From Tubiluchus corallicola (Eukaryota > Priapulida > Priapulimorpha > Priapulimorphida > Tubiluchidae), in contig JAQGDQ010000109.1 in the NCBI GenBank assembly GCA_030141605.1, positions 64,001 through 128,000 of the forward strand: a stretch of DNA of 64,000 nucleotides, written 5' to 3'. Below the pieces are notes generated by a model. That model did no database searches and had not been told where the DNA came from. It saw only the letters and a list, made by a program, of their open reading frames with translations. Below, piece by piece: positions 22,140-41,599 of the stretch. Each line of letters begins with the position of its first letter. The first letter of the stretch is position 1. The translations under genes were made by a program, and so were the position numbers.

Positions 22140-23970
22140 GCCAACAACCGACATTGGCAGGTTTATCAGACTACTTTTGAACTTGCGATGTTCATGTTGA
22201 AACAATGGATGAAAACATGGTTTAACTTTGCAATCTGTATTTTACTCAAAATCATAGTCTCATAGTCAATCCACATATACACGAAAATGGTGAACATAAT
22301 CAACAGTAGTAAACAAAAGTTAAAGTAAATCCATCAGCCAGTATATCATGGCATCTGAGTCAAAACGTTATTATAACCACACAATTGTTTAAGCTTATTG
22401 CTTTCTTTCTAATCTTGCTACCAAGTGTGAAAAACTACTACATTCACAGAGAAGCCCAGTTCCATACAAACACATAGCAGTACCAAGTACAAACATATAT
22501 TGGAAACTTCCAAGTGTAAAAACAGATGTCAGCACTGACTTATTGGTAATGAAAAACTAAAGTTTAAAACTACAAATCAAAATAAATAAAAAACTGTAAA
22601 GTAAATGCTCGCATCTGCGACACTGACCATGGACTATCAAGTCAGCAGATGAAGCGAGCCAGTAGAAGACAGTACTAAGAATAGAATTGATGTTAGATGT
22701 AAAAATAGACTTTCTAAAAATAACACAGAAAAGCGTATATAAGCAGTGTCAAAATGCTGCAGGATATATAGAGTTGAGAAGAGAGTTTATGCCTTGTGCT
22801 TTATTCATGTGTATTTACTCTCGCTTTAGTTATGGATGTTATTGTACTACAACGAACTATGCGATCACACTTTATGTATGAGCTCAACGTTTCCATACAA
22901 TAAAGTAAAACACTACAACTCGGCGCTAAATAACAAGACAATGTTACAACGCAACGTTATTATTATACGATAAATTTTTATCCAGGTAAATACCAAGTAA
23001 TTTCTCCTATTTACTTTCATCAATACTTGTCATTAGCGTGCAAATGTAAAGGTGGTTCGGAAGGCTTAGAGCAACCAGCCATGCATTGAAACTTGCTAGG
23101 GTTAGATTCAAAGATATTTAGGCGAAACCTGTTGATGGCATTAGTTAAATCATTTTCGAAGACGGCTGTCATCTCCCAGTGGATTTGCACCTATTGCTGA
23201 TAATGTATTGTCATCAGCGCAGTTAATCAGGTAGATGTCGTCAGTAAACACGGCAGTGAACGTTATACAAAGTAGCAAACGTTACACAAGTTCTATACGC
23301 AACATCGCTCGTCGGTATCTCTCATAGAAAAAAAGATTAAAACTCTTAAAATTCACACTTCGTTTGGGCTGCAAAAACATTAGATAACACTTAAATAACA
23401 GCATAATACAGTAAATTAATATATGAAGCTTAATTAATGCATGATCGACGTTCGCTTACAGATAGAGATGGATAGACAGATAAACATTATTTTCGTCTCA
23501 TCTATAAAACGTTCAAGTACAGGTATCACAACTGCAGCAAATAGGAGCTCAATTTTGAGCCGCAAGAGACCAAAATTTCATATAGTTAAAATAAAACAGT
23601 AAAAGGAAAAGTGAATTGCCCGTGGAACAATTATATCATGCATGATGGAACTAATCCAAGTTAATTAAATCTTGATACCTAAGATTGAAAGACAGAAATT
23701 AAGAAAAGGTTGGGATGCAGCCTAGTTTTGAACCAAGGACCAGGTTTAAATCCATTAATAGAGTTATTAATCAAGAGAATGTGTAAGAAGTAGGGAGAGA
23801 ATAGGTCCAGTTAATGACAAGTCACAGAGAGGCGAGCTTAGAATTCCTGACTCACCGGGTGTCTGAGGTGTATCAGGAGAGTTGACAGCCATGAACAAAA
23901 AACTTGCCTTGTTATTCTAATGGCTGTCAACAAAAAAAACATGTGTGTCATACGAGCTGTGAGCAAGGGG
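22140..23970. other. Gene-free stretch without recognised elements
   Basis: AT-rich DNA with only short open frames, none with splice context or a family signature. Nothing else can be supported. Confidence 0.4.
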
Positions 23971-23974
23971 AAAT

Positions 23975-24235
23975 CCACATATAACTACATCAAGTTTCTG
24001 GCCTATTTCGAGGATCTACCTGCCTTGCATAATAATGGCGTTATCTACCACCACCTACCTATCCCTTATATGCTGCTAGCACGCACTTGTGAAAAGGGTG
24101 AAGTCAAACAACGATATCATGACTAAATCACCTGCCTACCTTGCATTATAAAGGTGTTATCTCGTCTCGTGCCACCTACCTACCCTAAATTTGATAACGT
24201 TATTATGTGAATTAGCCCCCTATTAGTATTAACCA
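23975..24235 (+). repeat. Dispersed repeat, copy 1 (partner at 48,555-49,010)
   Basis: Two blocks, TTTCGAGGATCTACCTGCC... (from about 24,004) and CGATATCATGACTAAATCAC... (from about 24,111), recur in the same order and orientation at 48,583 and 48,925, with spacing differing by about 235 bp. CTACCTGCCTTGCATTATAA is itself repeated inside the element. No protein is recognised. It is probably a non-autonomous mobile element. Confidence 0.6.
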
Positions 24236-24239
24236 AATT

Positions 24240-25105
24240 TGGGTTGCGACATCTGGTGTTAGTGTAAAGCACTTCAAGCAAAATACTGCAGAAACGCAGT
24301 TCCATTTTTTTAATAAATATTTAATAGACTTACTCTTGACCGGAGAAATATCATAACACATACCATATCATACATATCATAGCTACAAACGCCTAAAAAC
24401 CTCAAGAAAATAGGAGTTAAAAATTTGCAAAAACTTTGCAGTTGTATTCAGACCTTGAAATTTGTTCTGCAGGCAAAATGCCTTTTATTTTCACCTATAT
24501 CGTAATGGTTCCGTCCATTAAGAAGCCTGTGCTTGTTAGTTTCGATAGTCATCCCTGGTCAACGGGCAGGTGTGTTTAAGATGTCAGGACCTGTTCCATA
24601 GACCAGCATGGGAGACGCGGGACAAGATTAGTGTTAGGTTTAACTGCAATTTCTTCTTCAGTTTTGGCACTTCTGCAGGCATTTGAGACAGGTACTAACA
24701 CCATGGTGTGTCAACAGGAATTTGAACCTAAGAATACTCGGCCGTACTATTAACTATTCGGTGGTCGCGTGTACCTCCTCTCCATGTACTGTGGTGTGCT
24801 GCGACAAAGTGTATCTCGGCCGTCGCCCTTGGTGCACTCCACCCCAGTACTTGGGAGGGGGTGCAGGACGATCACAAAATAGTCGGAACACACGGAAGTT
24901 GCCACGTAATGTACCACCGCACCGTGTACACGGAAACAGTCAAATGGGCACGTAGTCCCACATAGTGTATCAACATTGAAAGTTGAGTATGTAGTTGTTA
25001 TTATAAATGATAGATGGCGAAACTATGTAATGGTCTTCGCTAAAACCTTGTCAAGACTTTGCAGTAAGTCTAAACTGCTCAAACAATAGGTAGAATGCAG
25101 AAAAG
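24240..25105. other. Gene-free stretch
   Basis: No supported feature. The 90-codon open frame at 24,683-24,955 has no splice context and no family signature. Confidence 0.4.
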
Positions 25106-25107
25106 AC

Positions 25108-25262
25108 CAAAAGGTATAATCTAGTAGTAATGTGTCCGCTTTTTGTCTGGGAGGTCGTGAGTTCGATACTGCGGCCAGCTTATACCAAAGATTTTAAAAA
25201 TGGTACCTTCTGTTACCCTGCATGGCACGTGGTATGTATTTAGGGTAGAACTGGGCAATAAT
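25108..25262 (+). mobile_element. tRNA-derived SINE (copy 1)
   Basis: A tRNA-like head (CTAGTAGTAATGTGTCCGC, then GGGAGGTCGTGAGTTCGATAC, a box-B match) is followed by a body that begins ATACCAAAGATTTTAAAAAT. The same body (ATACCAAACACTTAAAAATG then GTACC) follows a tRNA-like head on the minus strand at 38,085-38,183. The shared head-body junction marks a SINE family transcribed by polymerase III. Confidence 0.65.
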
Positions 25263-25769
25263 AAACTGCGTTATGTAGTTTAAGTTGGTTGTAGAATTAT
25301 TTACTGTCCGCAGAAAGCTCTTTGAGCTTACGTTAATTGTTTATCCAGAAAAACTAAACACCAAAATTCTAAATTGGGTTAATTTATTTTGCAGCATCAA
25401 GGAAATTATGCAGCCTATGATAACTGGCACTGCTGCAGCAAATATTTTACAAACGTGTTTTATAAAATACCCCGCAAATTGCTACTAGCAAGAGACTCAG
25501 ATTAATAGGCTCAGGTGCAAGGGAATCAGCCTCAAGAAGGACCACAGTTTTATTAGTCTATGAACTATAGCTTTATAGTTTTTTAGCCCACCATATTACT
25601 GCTGTTGTTCGGTGGTTACGGTATATCGCCTCGGCATGCAGTTGACTGCATTACAAAAACATTACAAATCACAAAAACCAATGTGTAAACTCGCATAAAC
25701 TTGTCAGCTCTTGCTTTTTTGTGAAATGGAATTATAATTCGTTTTTGAAACATATTTAGCTCTTAATAT

Positions 25770-25885
25770 TCTAACCCCGTATTTACACTTAATCTTGTAT
25801 TTTATTTCATTTTAGTACTGTATTTGTGTTTTATATAGTCTCAGTTACCGGAATAAAAATTTGAATTGAATTTGAATTTGAAACA
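25770..25885 (+). mobile_element. Probable LINE 3' end
   Basis: AT-rich UTR-like DNA ends in GGAATAAAAATTTGAATTGA and then TTTGAATTTGAAA. The same type of GAATTGAATT tail closes the LINE fragments at 27,300 and 56,310. The coding part is missing. Confidence 0.4.
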
Positions 25886-26639
25886 CGCAAATCGTGCAAT
25901 CGCGTTAAAATTGTTTAATTTTTTGTTTTTATCTCGCGACTTTTAACATTTGATTTTTGATTATAACTGTAATGAAAATAAAATTATATTCACTGCTAAC
26001 TACGGTCGACTTTAATAAAGATAAATTGTTTATGAGTGTGTCAAAGTTTAACCCACCACTTAGACGTGACAGCCTTTCCAATCGCTGGCATTCTAAAATG
26101 GTTAAATTAATTTACTTGAGCCCAACTGACGAAGACGAATGGCTACATTACATTAAATTACACGCAGTTTAAGCATAGTCACACGCATAACTACTAATTA
26201 GGTATAATTCACTTACCCTTGTAATTCAATTTCCCTGTAATTTTTCATGAAAAAGCCATAAAATTAAGTTAATTCCCTGTATTTTGTGTTAATAAATAAG
26301 GCATATCAATTCTTGCTCGTAATTGAAAATTAGTAACTAGAGACAAGGCAATTACTCTCATTACTCAACGAGCTGTTTAGACCACAATGCTTACGCACGT
26401 GGAGTGGTTCGAACGTCACCATATGACCCGTGCAGTTGGCTTCTTTTTTACACGTACGTACAATTTCTCAAGTAGGCGCTTCAACGACAAAATTGATGAA
26501 ATTAGTATTATACGTGCGTAAGAAAGGCGAAAAAGAAACAAAAAAACTTTCAAATCAGGCGACGAACTTGGAAACCTTACAAATACAAAATTCTTAATGG
26601 TAGTGTACACTACAACCGCTATGTTATCAAACCTGTCTC

Positions 26640-27300
26640 TGCAAAAAAATATCTGTGACACATAATTCTGGCACTGATAATTATGACATTACACGACAGA
26701 AACGTAGGCTAGCAGCTAGAACTAATATTCTTATAAGAAATTTCAGTCACGGTAGCTTAGCGGTCAGAACTTATTGTACAAGTGCTTATCGGGCGAACTT
26801 GTGGAGAAAGTTCTTTGCATGTATCTTTAATGAATTTAAAGTCACTTATAACAAATGTATTAGGAAATTGGTTTCTCTGCCCCATCATTGCAGTGCAAGG
26901 GAAGTGACAGTAAACCTTGCTATCCCTTATTTTGATGTGTGCTAAGGAAATGTTAATTTCCTTAATATCGCACCCTGAAATGTGCGATATACCTCTCTGA
27001 CATGCTTCAGGCTGGCTGATGTATGTCATACCTCTAAACTTTGCAGCAGGTGGAAGGACACATTATATGTATAATTCTTGTATATCAGAACTCTCTTAGA
27101 CATACTTAAATGTGTAGACCTATGTGTTATGCCTCGTACTCTGTACTATGTAATAATTTTAAATTTATTAATTAGTTTTTTTCTACTAACTCTCATTTAT
27201 CTTTCACCATTTACTTTCATCATTGGACACTCTTACATCTGCACTAAAGCTAAAATCGAATTGAATTGGATTGGATTGGATTGAATTGAATACATTCTTT
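26640..27300 (+). mobile_element. LINE 3' fragment (RT C-terminal region and tail)
   Basis: The frame 26,655-26,942 carries the thumb and C-terminal pattern of non-LTR RTs: AARTNILIRNFSHGS, VRTYCTSAYRANLW, VTYNKCIRKLVSLP and HHCSAREV. It is followed by a UTR ending in (GAATTGGATT)n at 27,255-27,290. The minus-strand LINE at the right edge of the window has the same motif order (VAFCTQFYCISLWFN, YNNAITGLFNVPSRCSSS), so both are one family or close relatives. The UTR recurs at 39,150-39,400. Confidence 0.7.
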
Positions 27301-30300
27301 TGCAAGTTTGGCTTACCACTGAATGGAAAATTCCTCAATTTTATCATTTTTATGCAATTTTCTTTCGTTAGCCGTTTTCATAAATCTAATTAAGTCGAAA
27401 TGAGCGGAGTATTTCAATTGCATTCAAGGACGGCGGTGTTATCATTTTACTACGTAATAAACTAATGTGAGTTAGTCCATGACTAAATACTTAATGGAGA
27501 TTTCTCATCAGACATCCCACGCTAATTGAAAAAGAAAACAGTTTTTTAGCCACATTTGACAAATATCGTAGAAACTTAAGATACAAACGCCCAATGCATT
27601 TGCATTTTTAGTAAGACGTTTTCATTCATGTTTGTCAAAAATTATTGAAGATCGAATCTTGGCTCGAAAACTTTTCATCATTTTCTCTTGCTTTTTTGCT
27701 TTTTTAAAGTCTCTGCTGCAGGCATAACGTTGAATTCCCAAAATCGTATACGAGGTTGTGAAAAACAAAATTTTGAGATTGTTGCAAAACTGAAATGATT
27801 CTCTGTTTTTTGTGATTGGAATAATTATTATGAAATTTCATTCAGTTACGTAGCAAATTAGTAAACCAATCTGCTTATATATCATCAACCATTAACAAAT
27901 TAAGTTAAGTAAATGAAAGAAGATAGCGCTGAAAAAATGCGAGCCAGGCAGAATTCAAACATTTGAGCTACTGGCCCAATATGACAAAGCATTTCTGAAT
28001 ACTCTTCCTAACATTACTCAATCAATCAAGACTCACATATCCACAGTAGACTGAAACTGTTCCTTTTATTGCAGTCTAATTTTAATTTTGTGCTTTAATT
28101 TTTCTATTTTAATATCGGGTACTGGCTTCTGAGGTCAAATCCTATTTGACAAACAATTTTTCACCAACTCTTTTATTTAATTGAGCGTTAAGTTGACGAT
28201 TGATGCAAACCGATTGGTTTGTTAGTTTACTGTGATCATTTACCTTTCAGTGATCAAACTAGAATACCGAACCATAAAAGAATTTGCTGTTCAATAATTG
28301 CTGTTTGAAAAGTTTAAGTTAACGTCGTCATCGTCTGCTGTAGACTGAGAAACTGTTCTGCAGGGAAGGCAGAATTCTAACATGAACATGAAATTCTAAT
28401 ATGAAGTTCCTTTAGCCTCCGGGGCAGTTGGTTCTGTCAACGTTAAAAACACTGTTCTAGGATGCCGACACACGACAAATTGTAGTTCAGAAAATCAAAG
28501 AAGACGGGTCGCAATCGGAATTTTGTCAGCGGTTTAACTGCTAGGAGTAAACAGGGCTACTTTTTAAAGGTGAATCAGCAGACTTGGTTTGTTGTTTTTC
28601 AGCGCAGTTTGTAATTGCTAGCGCAAAGTACAGTGGCACACGTTCAATTCAAGTTAAACATACTGAAATTGTTAGCGAAATGTTATCAGTCGTTTAAGCC
28701 GCAGTTTTAAATGAAAAAACGAGTTTAGTTCACTGCCAAGGTGCTCGTCAAATTGCCATCCTGAGATCTTTTTGCTGATGACTTTTTCACGTCGTTTAAC
28801 TTGATTTGAATAACCGTTACACGCGCACGGCATCAGCTGACTAGGTAGTTGTAGGAGAAAAGTTGGACGCGTGTCAGTATTTAAAAGTTTGACCAAGTAA
28901 ATTTTGAAACACTTACGTCATTTCATGATTTACGTAAATAATCCTGCATTGTAATTAGAAACACAAAAATGTGAAAATTTCCTGTACAATCTCCTCAAAA
29001 AAGAACTAGAACAAATTGGAAAATAACAAAAAATTCAAATAAGAACAAAATTTTTCTTCCCACACATTTCCAAAGTTCCAGTATAATATTATGAATTTAT
29101 TATCATTCATTTCTTGAATGTTATATTGCATTAGTATTACAATTATATTTTTTCTATTGCTAAATTGCTTTTATGATAGTTCAATATAGTTAATACAATA
29201 ACACTGCCAAACGCACTTTTTAACCAAAAACGTAATATCACAACACAGAGCGTAATGATATCTTAATGCAGTTTAGTTACCACCAGTAAAAGAGCTCCAA
29301 CCAAAATTAGTATTCTTTTTGATTTTGTGATCTGCACAACGTTATTCTGTAATCATTGTACCACGCGTGTCACATAAATAGGTAAAAGGTCATTATCCGT
29401 CAAAATAGAATCATCTTTAATTACGCGTTTATAACAGCTGTACGTCAAAAAAGTTTAATAGTGAATATACTGTATCTTTTGGAGCTCACTGCTTTTATTT
29501 ATTTTCAAGTCAGCATATCGTTTGATAAACAATAAATAATTAAAAAGAACAATCTGGACTCATGAGGTCTTTGCTACAATTATTAACTAATAGTTCTAAA
29601 AAAATAAAATGCTAAATCGAATTCAATCCGGTACAGGGTTATGCAAAGCTTTTTAACATATGTTATAACTAACTGTTAGAAATATTCCTGTAGCTATTGT
29701 ACTCGAAATATCCAGGTACCAGTTTAAAACTTTTAGTGACAGACTTTCTTCATACTCGTTTTTGAACATGCAAAAAAATTTGAAACTCCTATAAGGATTC
29801 ATCAAAATCTTCGAAACGATTTTTCAATTGTATAAAATCATTTGTTTTGACAGTACACGGCGTATCACCCCACCGTAACTACTGCATTTAATATCTTCCA
29901 GTTGCTAAACGAATTGGCTAAATGTTTAGAAAGCAAAGTACAAAAGCTCGTGGAATTTTAACGTAAACACAAAAAACTAAAATACTCCCTGTATTGCATT
30001 GTTATCTTAAGTGCAGCATAAACCTGTTAAAATATTAAATAATCTCTCTGAGTTGAATGACAAAAGAAAGAAAGGAGAAACGGAAGAAGAACTAAGATAT
30101 TTGAATTAAACCTATTACGTCACCGTGAATGACCTTCACAAACAAAAAACTCTTAACATAACAAAAACTGTTCAAAATTTTAGGAGGGTCTAAGACACTA
30201 TAACCGTTACTTTCACTAAACTTATTTCTTAGAGCATAAATTAATTTTTGAACATTCACAAAAGGTTGTTAACGATAACAGTAGGTTTTTTTCCTGCTCT

Positions 30301-31180
30301 TGCAAGACAATTTTCACTGCGTGCCTACTGAAAAACTGTTAAATTCTTTTCTGATTGTTTATCTGAAAGTTAGTCCTAAAAACATTGTTAATTAATAGCA
30401 AAAAGAGGTTTTCATCAAGGTAATCGGCAGATTTAGTCTCAATAACTAACACCTTGTGATGAAAATAAATGATCGAAAAAATTAACTTTACCTGGGATTC
30501 ACAGTTTTTTCTCACGTGTTCTTATATAAGGAATTCTTTACAGAAAACCTTGTTTAGATATAAACTGCACAGCCTCATGAACCTGTTTTGAGATTTTTAG
30601 ATGCAGCAATTGTACGATAAACATAGCTCGAAGCATTGTGATGGTTCAAATAGTTAATTCGGTTATGTCTTCATTCATTCTTAATCATTACTTCTTTTTC
30701 CCCCAGTTATTTAAAAGCTTTTATTATTTTTAAAAGACATTTTTAAAAAATGTTTAATTTTTTATTCTTGTCTTTTTGAACACAAAAATGCAGATGAATT
30801 TAACTTTTTATTCCTTAAAGAGTTCCCTTACTGCTGCAATCCACTGTATTTTCATCTAATGATGAAACCTGTTATTGGTTCGAAATATTCTGATTTTAAC
30901 AATTTATAATCACCTCTAAAGCCATTTATTTCACATGTGCAAGACAATGGTCAAATCGTGATAACTTTATTTAATCGCTATAGTGTAAAGGCAAGTTATA
31001 TGCTGGCTTAACCAGGTAAAGTTTTAATTAAAAATTACCAGCTAGATAAGATTTGCATTAATTGTCGCCGTCATCATCACAGTCATCATCTTTTCCTTTA
31101 TTTGATCACCAGTAACAAACGTCTATTGTATTTAAGTGTCCGACATTTCGAAATAATACGCTAAACCACACTTTCTTTAT
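27300..31180. other. Gene-free AT-rich stretch
   Basis: I see no exon with supported frame or splice sites, no RNA gene and no clear transposon in about 3.9 kb. Short open frames are compatible with chance. Confidence 0.4.
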
Positions 31181-31181
31181 T

Positions 31182-31187
31182 ATTATT
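31182..31187 (-). terminator. Candidate polyadenylation signal of the neuropeptide gene
   Basis: TTTATT on the plus strand (AATAAA on the minus strand), about 455 nt beyond the stop codon of the precursor gene. It is the nearest canonical hexamer I noticed. Confidence 0.35.
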
Positions 31188-31638
31188 GAAAAAAATTACC
31201 GAAATTAAGAGTTTAGAATTAGTATGGGATCGGCATATTTTATACTTCAAAAACTAGCCCTGCAGAATAAAAAGATCACATCATTGGCTTAGAAATGTTC
31301 TGTAATACTGCAGTGTAGACATGTGACCTCAATTTTTCAAAAAAGAACTTATTCTAGAGACTAAAGACAGTAAACAAATTAAAAATACAGCAACAACGTT
31401 GTAGCAGTTAAAATCCAACAAAAATGAAGAAACGAAAAACTTAAATCTTAAAATCTCTCACAGTTGTATAACTTATTATGCATCATTCCAAAAGTGTCAT
31501 TTGCCATTTGGCTACGCGTAATTTGTCATTCTGAACAATCATCATGGCGAGTATGACATAAACTGACTTCTAGTTTTCTGGAATGCGGAATGGGCTGACC
31601 AGCGTCCACTTTAGTTGCTCAATTGCGTTTGTGACAAA

Positions 31639-37549
<5,911 letters not shown>

Positions 37550-37574
37550 CTCTTCTCCTTCTCAACTTGCACCT

Positions 37575-38080
37575 GTAATCAAAAAGCAATAGTTGAGCAC
37601 AAAGAACAAATTTTCGCTTTGTCTTTTCCAAGCAAAAGTTGCAAGTATATTTCGAAAAGGCAAACAACATGCAACGTAATACCAAGGTTGAAGGACAAGA
37701 TCAATGCATTTTCAACAGGCGCCTAAACAACAATTTAATTTTGTTTGCGTATAATAGCCAATCTTACGCTGCGTACGGTGTCAGCGTATATGCCGCGTAT
37801 AATTAACTGAAATTTATGGTCGCCGAGCCTTTGCGTACTATTTATGCTTACGTATAGCAAGCTAAATTAAACTTGGTGCCAGCTTCTTCAGCTATGTGTA
37901 AATTTTCGGTCATAGTGAATTTACCCATTCATTGATATATTGTAAAGTCATTATTATACATAATAATAATTTCGTTTAGGACACAGGGATAAACACCTTA
38001 AATATCTCAATACTTATTTCAAAGGTCGTCCCCATTATTATTACCCGTATGTTACTTCAATAAACCTGTGTACTTGAACG
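37575..38080. other. Upstream region of the neuropeptide gene
   Basis: This should contain, or be an intron before, the unseen 5' noncoding exon. There is no clear TATA box. Repeated GCGTACGGTG/GCGTATATGCCGCGTATAA motifs lie at 37,768-37,802. Nothing else can be supported. Confidence 0.3.
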
Positions 38081-38084
38081 AAGA

Positions 38085-38183
38085 ACCAGCGGTACCATTT
38101 TTAAGTGTTTGGTATGGCTCGATCGGGAGTTGAATCCGCGTCCTCCCTGTTTGGAAGCGACACGCTACCACTGAGCTATTATA
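38085..38183 (-). mobile_element. tRNA-derived SINE (copy 2)
   Basis: The minus strand reads ATAGCTCAGTGGTAGCGTG (box A), TCGCTTCCAAACAGGGAGG, GCGGATTCAACTCCCGATC (box B region), GAGCCATACC, then the body AAACACTTAAAAATGGTACC. The head has tRNA arms, but the T stem is mispaired (GCGGATTCAACTCCCGA), so it is not a working tRNA. It is in the same family as 25,108-25,262. Confidence 0.65.
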
Positions 38184-38340
38184 CAAGCTAGTCCAAATGA
38201 ACTTCTTTTTTACTAGTGAAAGCTTTCGTACAAATAACAATAATCCTGCTAGTAGACACAACATTATCTATAGCTATGTTGTAAAGATCACATAAATGCA
38301 CAAAAGCAACACTAAAAAAATAGAAAGTCTGAAACATTTC

Positions 38341-38400
38341 TGCACCTTTACTAGGACTCAAACCTAAGACCCTTTTACTAACTAATAGCTATGATAACGT
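38341..38400 (-). pseudogene. tRNA-like remnant
   Basis: The minus strand reads ATAGCTATTAGTTAGTAAAAG, then GGTCTTAGGTTTGAGTCCTA, which resembles a D arm and a T arm. The cloverleaf is incomplete. It is probably the decayed head of a SINE. Confidence 0.3.
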
Positions 38401-39149
38401 GTTTTAAGTTATACCGTGATATTTGCTTTAAAGTTTTAGTTTACTGCGAACAAAATTTTTTGATTAAAGAGATGAAAACATTTTAATATAAGATAAAGAT
38501 AATAATACTAATTTTTGTATTTCACATTAATATTAATAAATATATTAATACATTTATATTACTAATAATATAAAACTAATTCACATTATTAGCGCATAAA
38601 AATATCATACTTAAAAAGTATACAATCACATATTAAAATCACTGAGGCAAAACAAATAAAACACACAAATTTACAAATACAAACACACAAGTGTACAATA
38701 AAGTATTATGCGTCTGTCATTAAAATACAATTAACGTGATTATAGATAATAATTCAACAAATAAGTGGCAATATAGTAAGCAGCTACATCTAGGTTCAAT
38801 CCATGAGCAGTAACGGACCGTGATTCAATGTCGCTTTGCAAACTGAAATTTCTACAAATCAATTTAACAGAACTGAACAAAACGCGTTCTACACGCGACC
38901 TTTATCTAATGAGACATGGGACTTTCACTGTACGCGAAAAATCTTAATGATATAGGTCTTCTTTTAAAACGCATTGTTACGTACTTAAATTTCTGTTCAT
39001 AATTTATACCTTTAATACCAGGTCTTTGTAAAGCAAAATGGCAAGAAGATGCGTAATATTTTAATAATGTAACGCTGCGTAGCCGAATTTTACATTTTAC
39101 AAGTTTGACTTTCATTCAGTGAGTTTCTGTTAATACTTTCTGTTTCCGT

Positions 39150-39400
39150 TAAAGTGTATCGTATCTCTAAACTTTACAGCAGGTGGAGGGACATATTATA
39201 TATATAATTCTTGCATATACCAGAACTATCTCAGACGTACTTAAATGTGCTGTGCGTGATCTATATGCATGATTTTTTAATTTATGAATTAGTTTTTTTC
39301 AACTAACTCTCATTTATCTTTAATCATTTACTGTGTGCAACTAAGTTTATGTCTGAAATAAGATTGAAATTGAAGAATTGAATTGAATGCTATATGGTAA
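39150..39400 (+). mobile_element. LINE 3' UTR fragment (copy of 27,030-27,290)
   Basis: CTCTAAACTTTACAGCAGGTGG, TATAATTCTTGCATATACCAG, GACGTACTTAAATGTG and CTAACTCTCATTTATCTTTA match the region after the LINE frame at 26.9 kb, including the GAATTGAATTG end. Only the 3' end is present, as expected from abortive reverse transcription. Confidence 0.7.
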
Positions 39401-40310
39401 CAATGTTGAGCTCTGTAAAGTTAAATTCTACTTTCTTGATGTAAAAAAATTGATAAAAAATACTATTTAGTATTACCAATTAGAGTTAAAAGCGCACGCT
39501 TTCGGAAAAAGTACATTTTTGCTGCTTTGCAAACAAAAATTGGTTTACATTTTCCTGTTATAAAGTGTCAAACCAATCACATCATTACACATCCTGCAGT
39601 AAGTTTTCGAGATCAAAATTAACTCAAAACCGAGCTATCTGCACAATCAGGACACGAAGCATGAGTGTAGTGCCTTTCTTTCTAGGAGTATGAAAATAAT
39701 AATAGTATTGATTTTGCGTGTATTATAAAGGTTTCTATTGCAAGTTATCTGCAACCAACTCAAAGACGAATGCAATATGCGCCAACGTTCTTCAGAAACC
39801 AATTTCGTCTAAATATTGTCGCTAAATAAACGTTTTACATCACCAACAGCCAGCAATGTATGATTAGGAACTGATTATGTGCGTGGAAGAAGCTTTTTAA
39901 AAGGTTTCCTCATTTACTTCTCCAGTGCATTGATAGAAACTTGCAGCTCAAGACTAAAATGTTCCGGAACTTGCTCAGGCCTTCTCTTTCTCGTAGTTTT
40001 TCATTTAATCAATTTAAAATTAGCTAAATAGACAGCTATAATTAATTATTACTTAATAAAGGGTTGCTACAATTTTTATCTTGAATCATTCGATATTCTA
40101 GCTAATCATCTTGACAAATTTCAATACAATCGGAATAACTTTAAAATTAATCAATTAAACGATACTGATTAATTAAGTAGTTAACAAAAGCACTGGTACA
40201 AATTTTTTGTTTTGAACCAAAACATCCTAACTAATCAGTCTACCAATTTACCTTTCGGTGAATGGTCTCCGTAACAATATTTTTGTCACTAATGCAAGTG
40301 CCATTATAAT
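39400..40310. other. Gene-free stretch
   Basis: AT-rich DNA without supported exons, RNA genes or transposon proteins. Confidence 0.4.
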
Positions 40311-40327
40311 GAAATACATGGTATTCT

Positions 40328-40557
40328 AATGAGTAGATGATTGAATAAATAAATGAATGAATTAATAAATGAATGAATGAATGAATGAATGAATGAATGA
40401 ATGAATGAATGAATGAATGAATGAATGAATGAATGAATGAATGAATGAATGAATGAATGAATGAATGAATGAGTGAATGAATGAATGAATGATTGAAAGA
40501 ACGAACAAACGAAAGAAAGAAAGGAAGAAAAAAAGAAAGAAAGAAAGAAAGAAAGAA

Positions 40558-40588
<31 letters not shown>

Positions 40589-40593
40589 GAGAC

Positions 40594-40628
<35 letters not shown>

Positions 40629-40702
40629 AAAAAAACAAAAAAGAACGAAGGAAAGAAGGAACGAACGAACAAACGAACGAACGTGAACGAATGAAAGAAC
40701 AA
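40328..40702. repeat. Compound tetranucleotide array (AATG)n-(AAAG)n-(ACAG)n-(AAAG)n-(AACG)n
   Basis: About 165 bp of GAATGAAT, then GAAAGAAA, about 32 bp of GACAGACA, GAAAGAAA again, and GAACGAAC. All units are variants of GAAN. The long frames on both strands are artefacts. Confidence 0.93.
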
Positions 40703-41079
40703 ATGAATGAAACATGAATATGGCAACTATACAAATCATATATTTTGATAATAAAAATCACGTTCCTTGGCAAATGTTAAAAATGACACTCCAAACTTTA
40801 AACTCAATTACATTCATATCACTGACCAATACGACTAATAATGAATGGCATAGATTTATGTGCTGCACTACCATATACGTATTTGCCCATTCTAAAGTAA
40901 ACAGCAACCGTGTTTAATCAGCCATGGCACCTGCACTGAAAGAGAAATAAGTCATTCAATTTATGCTTGTTCAAACTGCAGTTTGAATTTGGGTTGCCAA
41001 ATTCTCACAAAAATAACAAAATGCAATGATGTTGAAGACTTTTTCGGCTTCTGTTTGCGCAGCTTTAGGAAATTAATAT

Positions 41080-41560
41080 TTGCCGTTTTGCCGCACCGTT
41101 ACGGTTGCAATACCGGCTGTTCTGGCAAGTGCAATGGCTGTTAAATCCGCCAGGCTTGGCGCTGAACATTCGTGGTCACTAGTCACCACTTCCATCAGAA
41201 ACGTTAACTTCCGTACATACACGCCAAGTCGTCGTCTAGGTGTTGCTATACATGGCACGTCATACCTGTTGATGCCACGCATTCCTGTCCACCGCCACTG
41301 CCTGCGCCACTGTATCATCCCTCAAATCTTGAGTTTTATTTGCTAAACCTCTCTATACGTCAGTAGCTGACTCCTCTCGCCTTTTTTGTCGTTTCAAGAA
41401 TTTTGCGTAATGCTGTTAGAAAAGGCGACTCTTGAGGTAATCTTAGTGCATGCCCATTCCAATGCAATCTTCTTGCTTGTATTTGTTTACTCCAAGGATT
41501 TTTTTCTTGACCACATCGGCGGACCGTCATTAAAAAATTAATATTCTGTGAGGCCATTTA
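41080..41560 (-). mobile_element. LINE RT C-terminal relic
   Basis: On the minus strand, the frame 41,557-41,360 contains KQIQARRLHWNGHALRLP, the (R)RLRWLGHVLRMP motif common at the C-terminus of many LINE reverse transcriptases. The next frame, 41,318-41,073, contains SLADLTAIALARTAG, which resembles the terminal helix that follows. Frameshifts separate them. It is a dead fragment. Confidence 0.6.
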
Positions 41561-41599
41561 ATATCTAACAAGTTCTTATAGAGACATCTTTGAAAAGCT

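Noticed and set aside
38111-38183. A functional tRNA gene on the minus strand
   Set aside because: Box A and B are present, but acceptor and T stems do not pair properly and the sequence continues into a shared SINE body.
40240-40773. Long frames rich in FLSF/IHSF or KERKKE on both strands
   Set aside because: These are translations of the GAAN tetranucleotide array.
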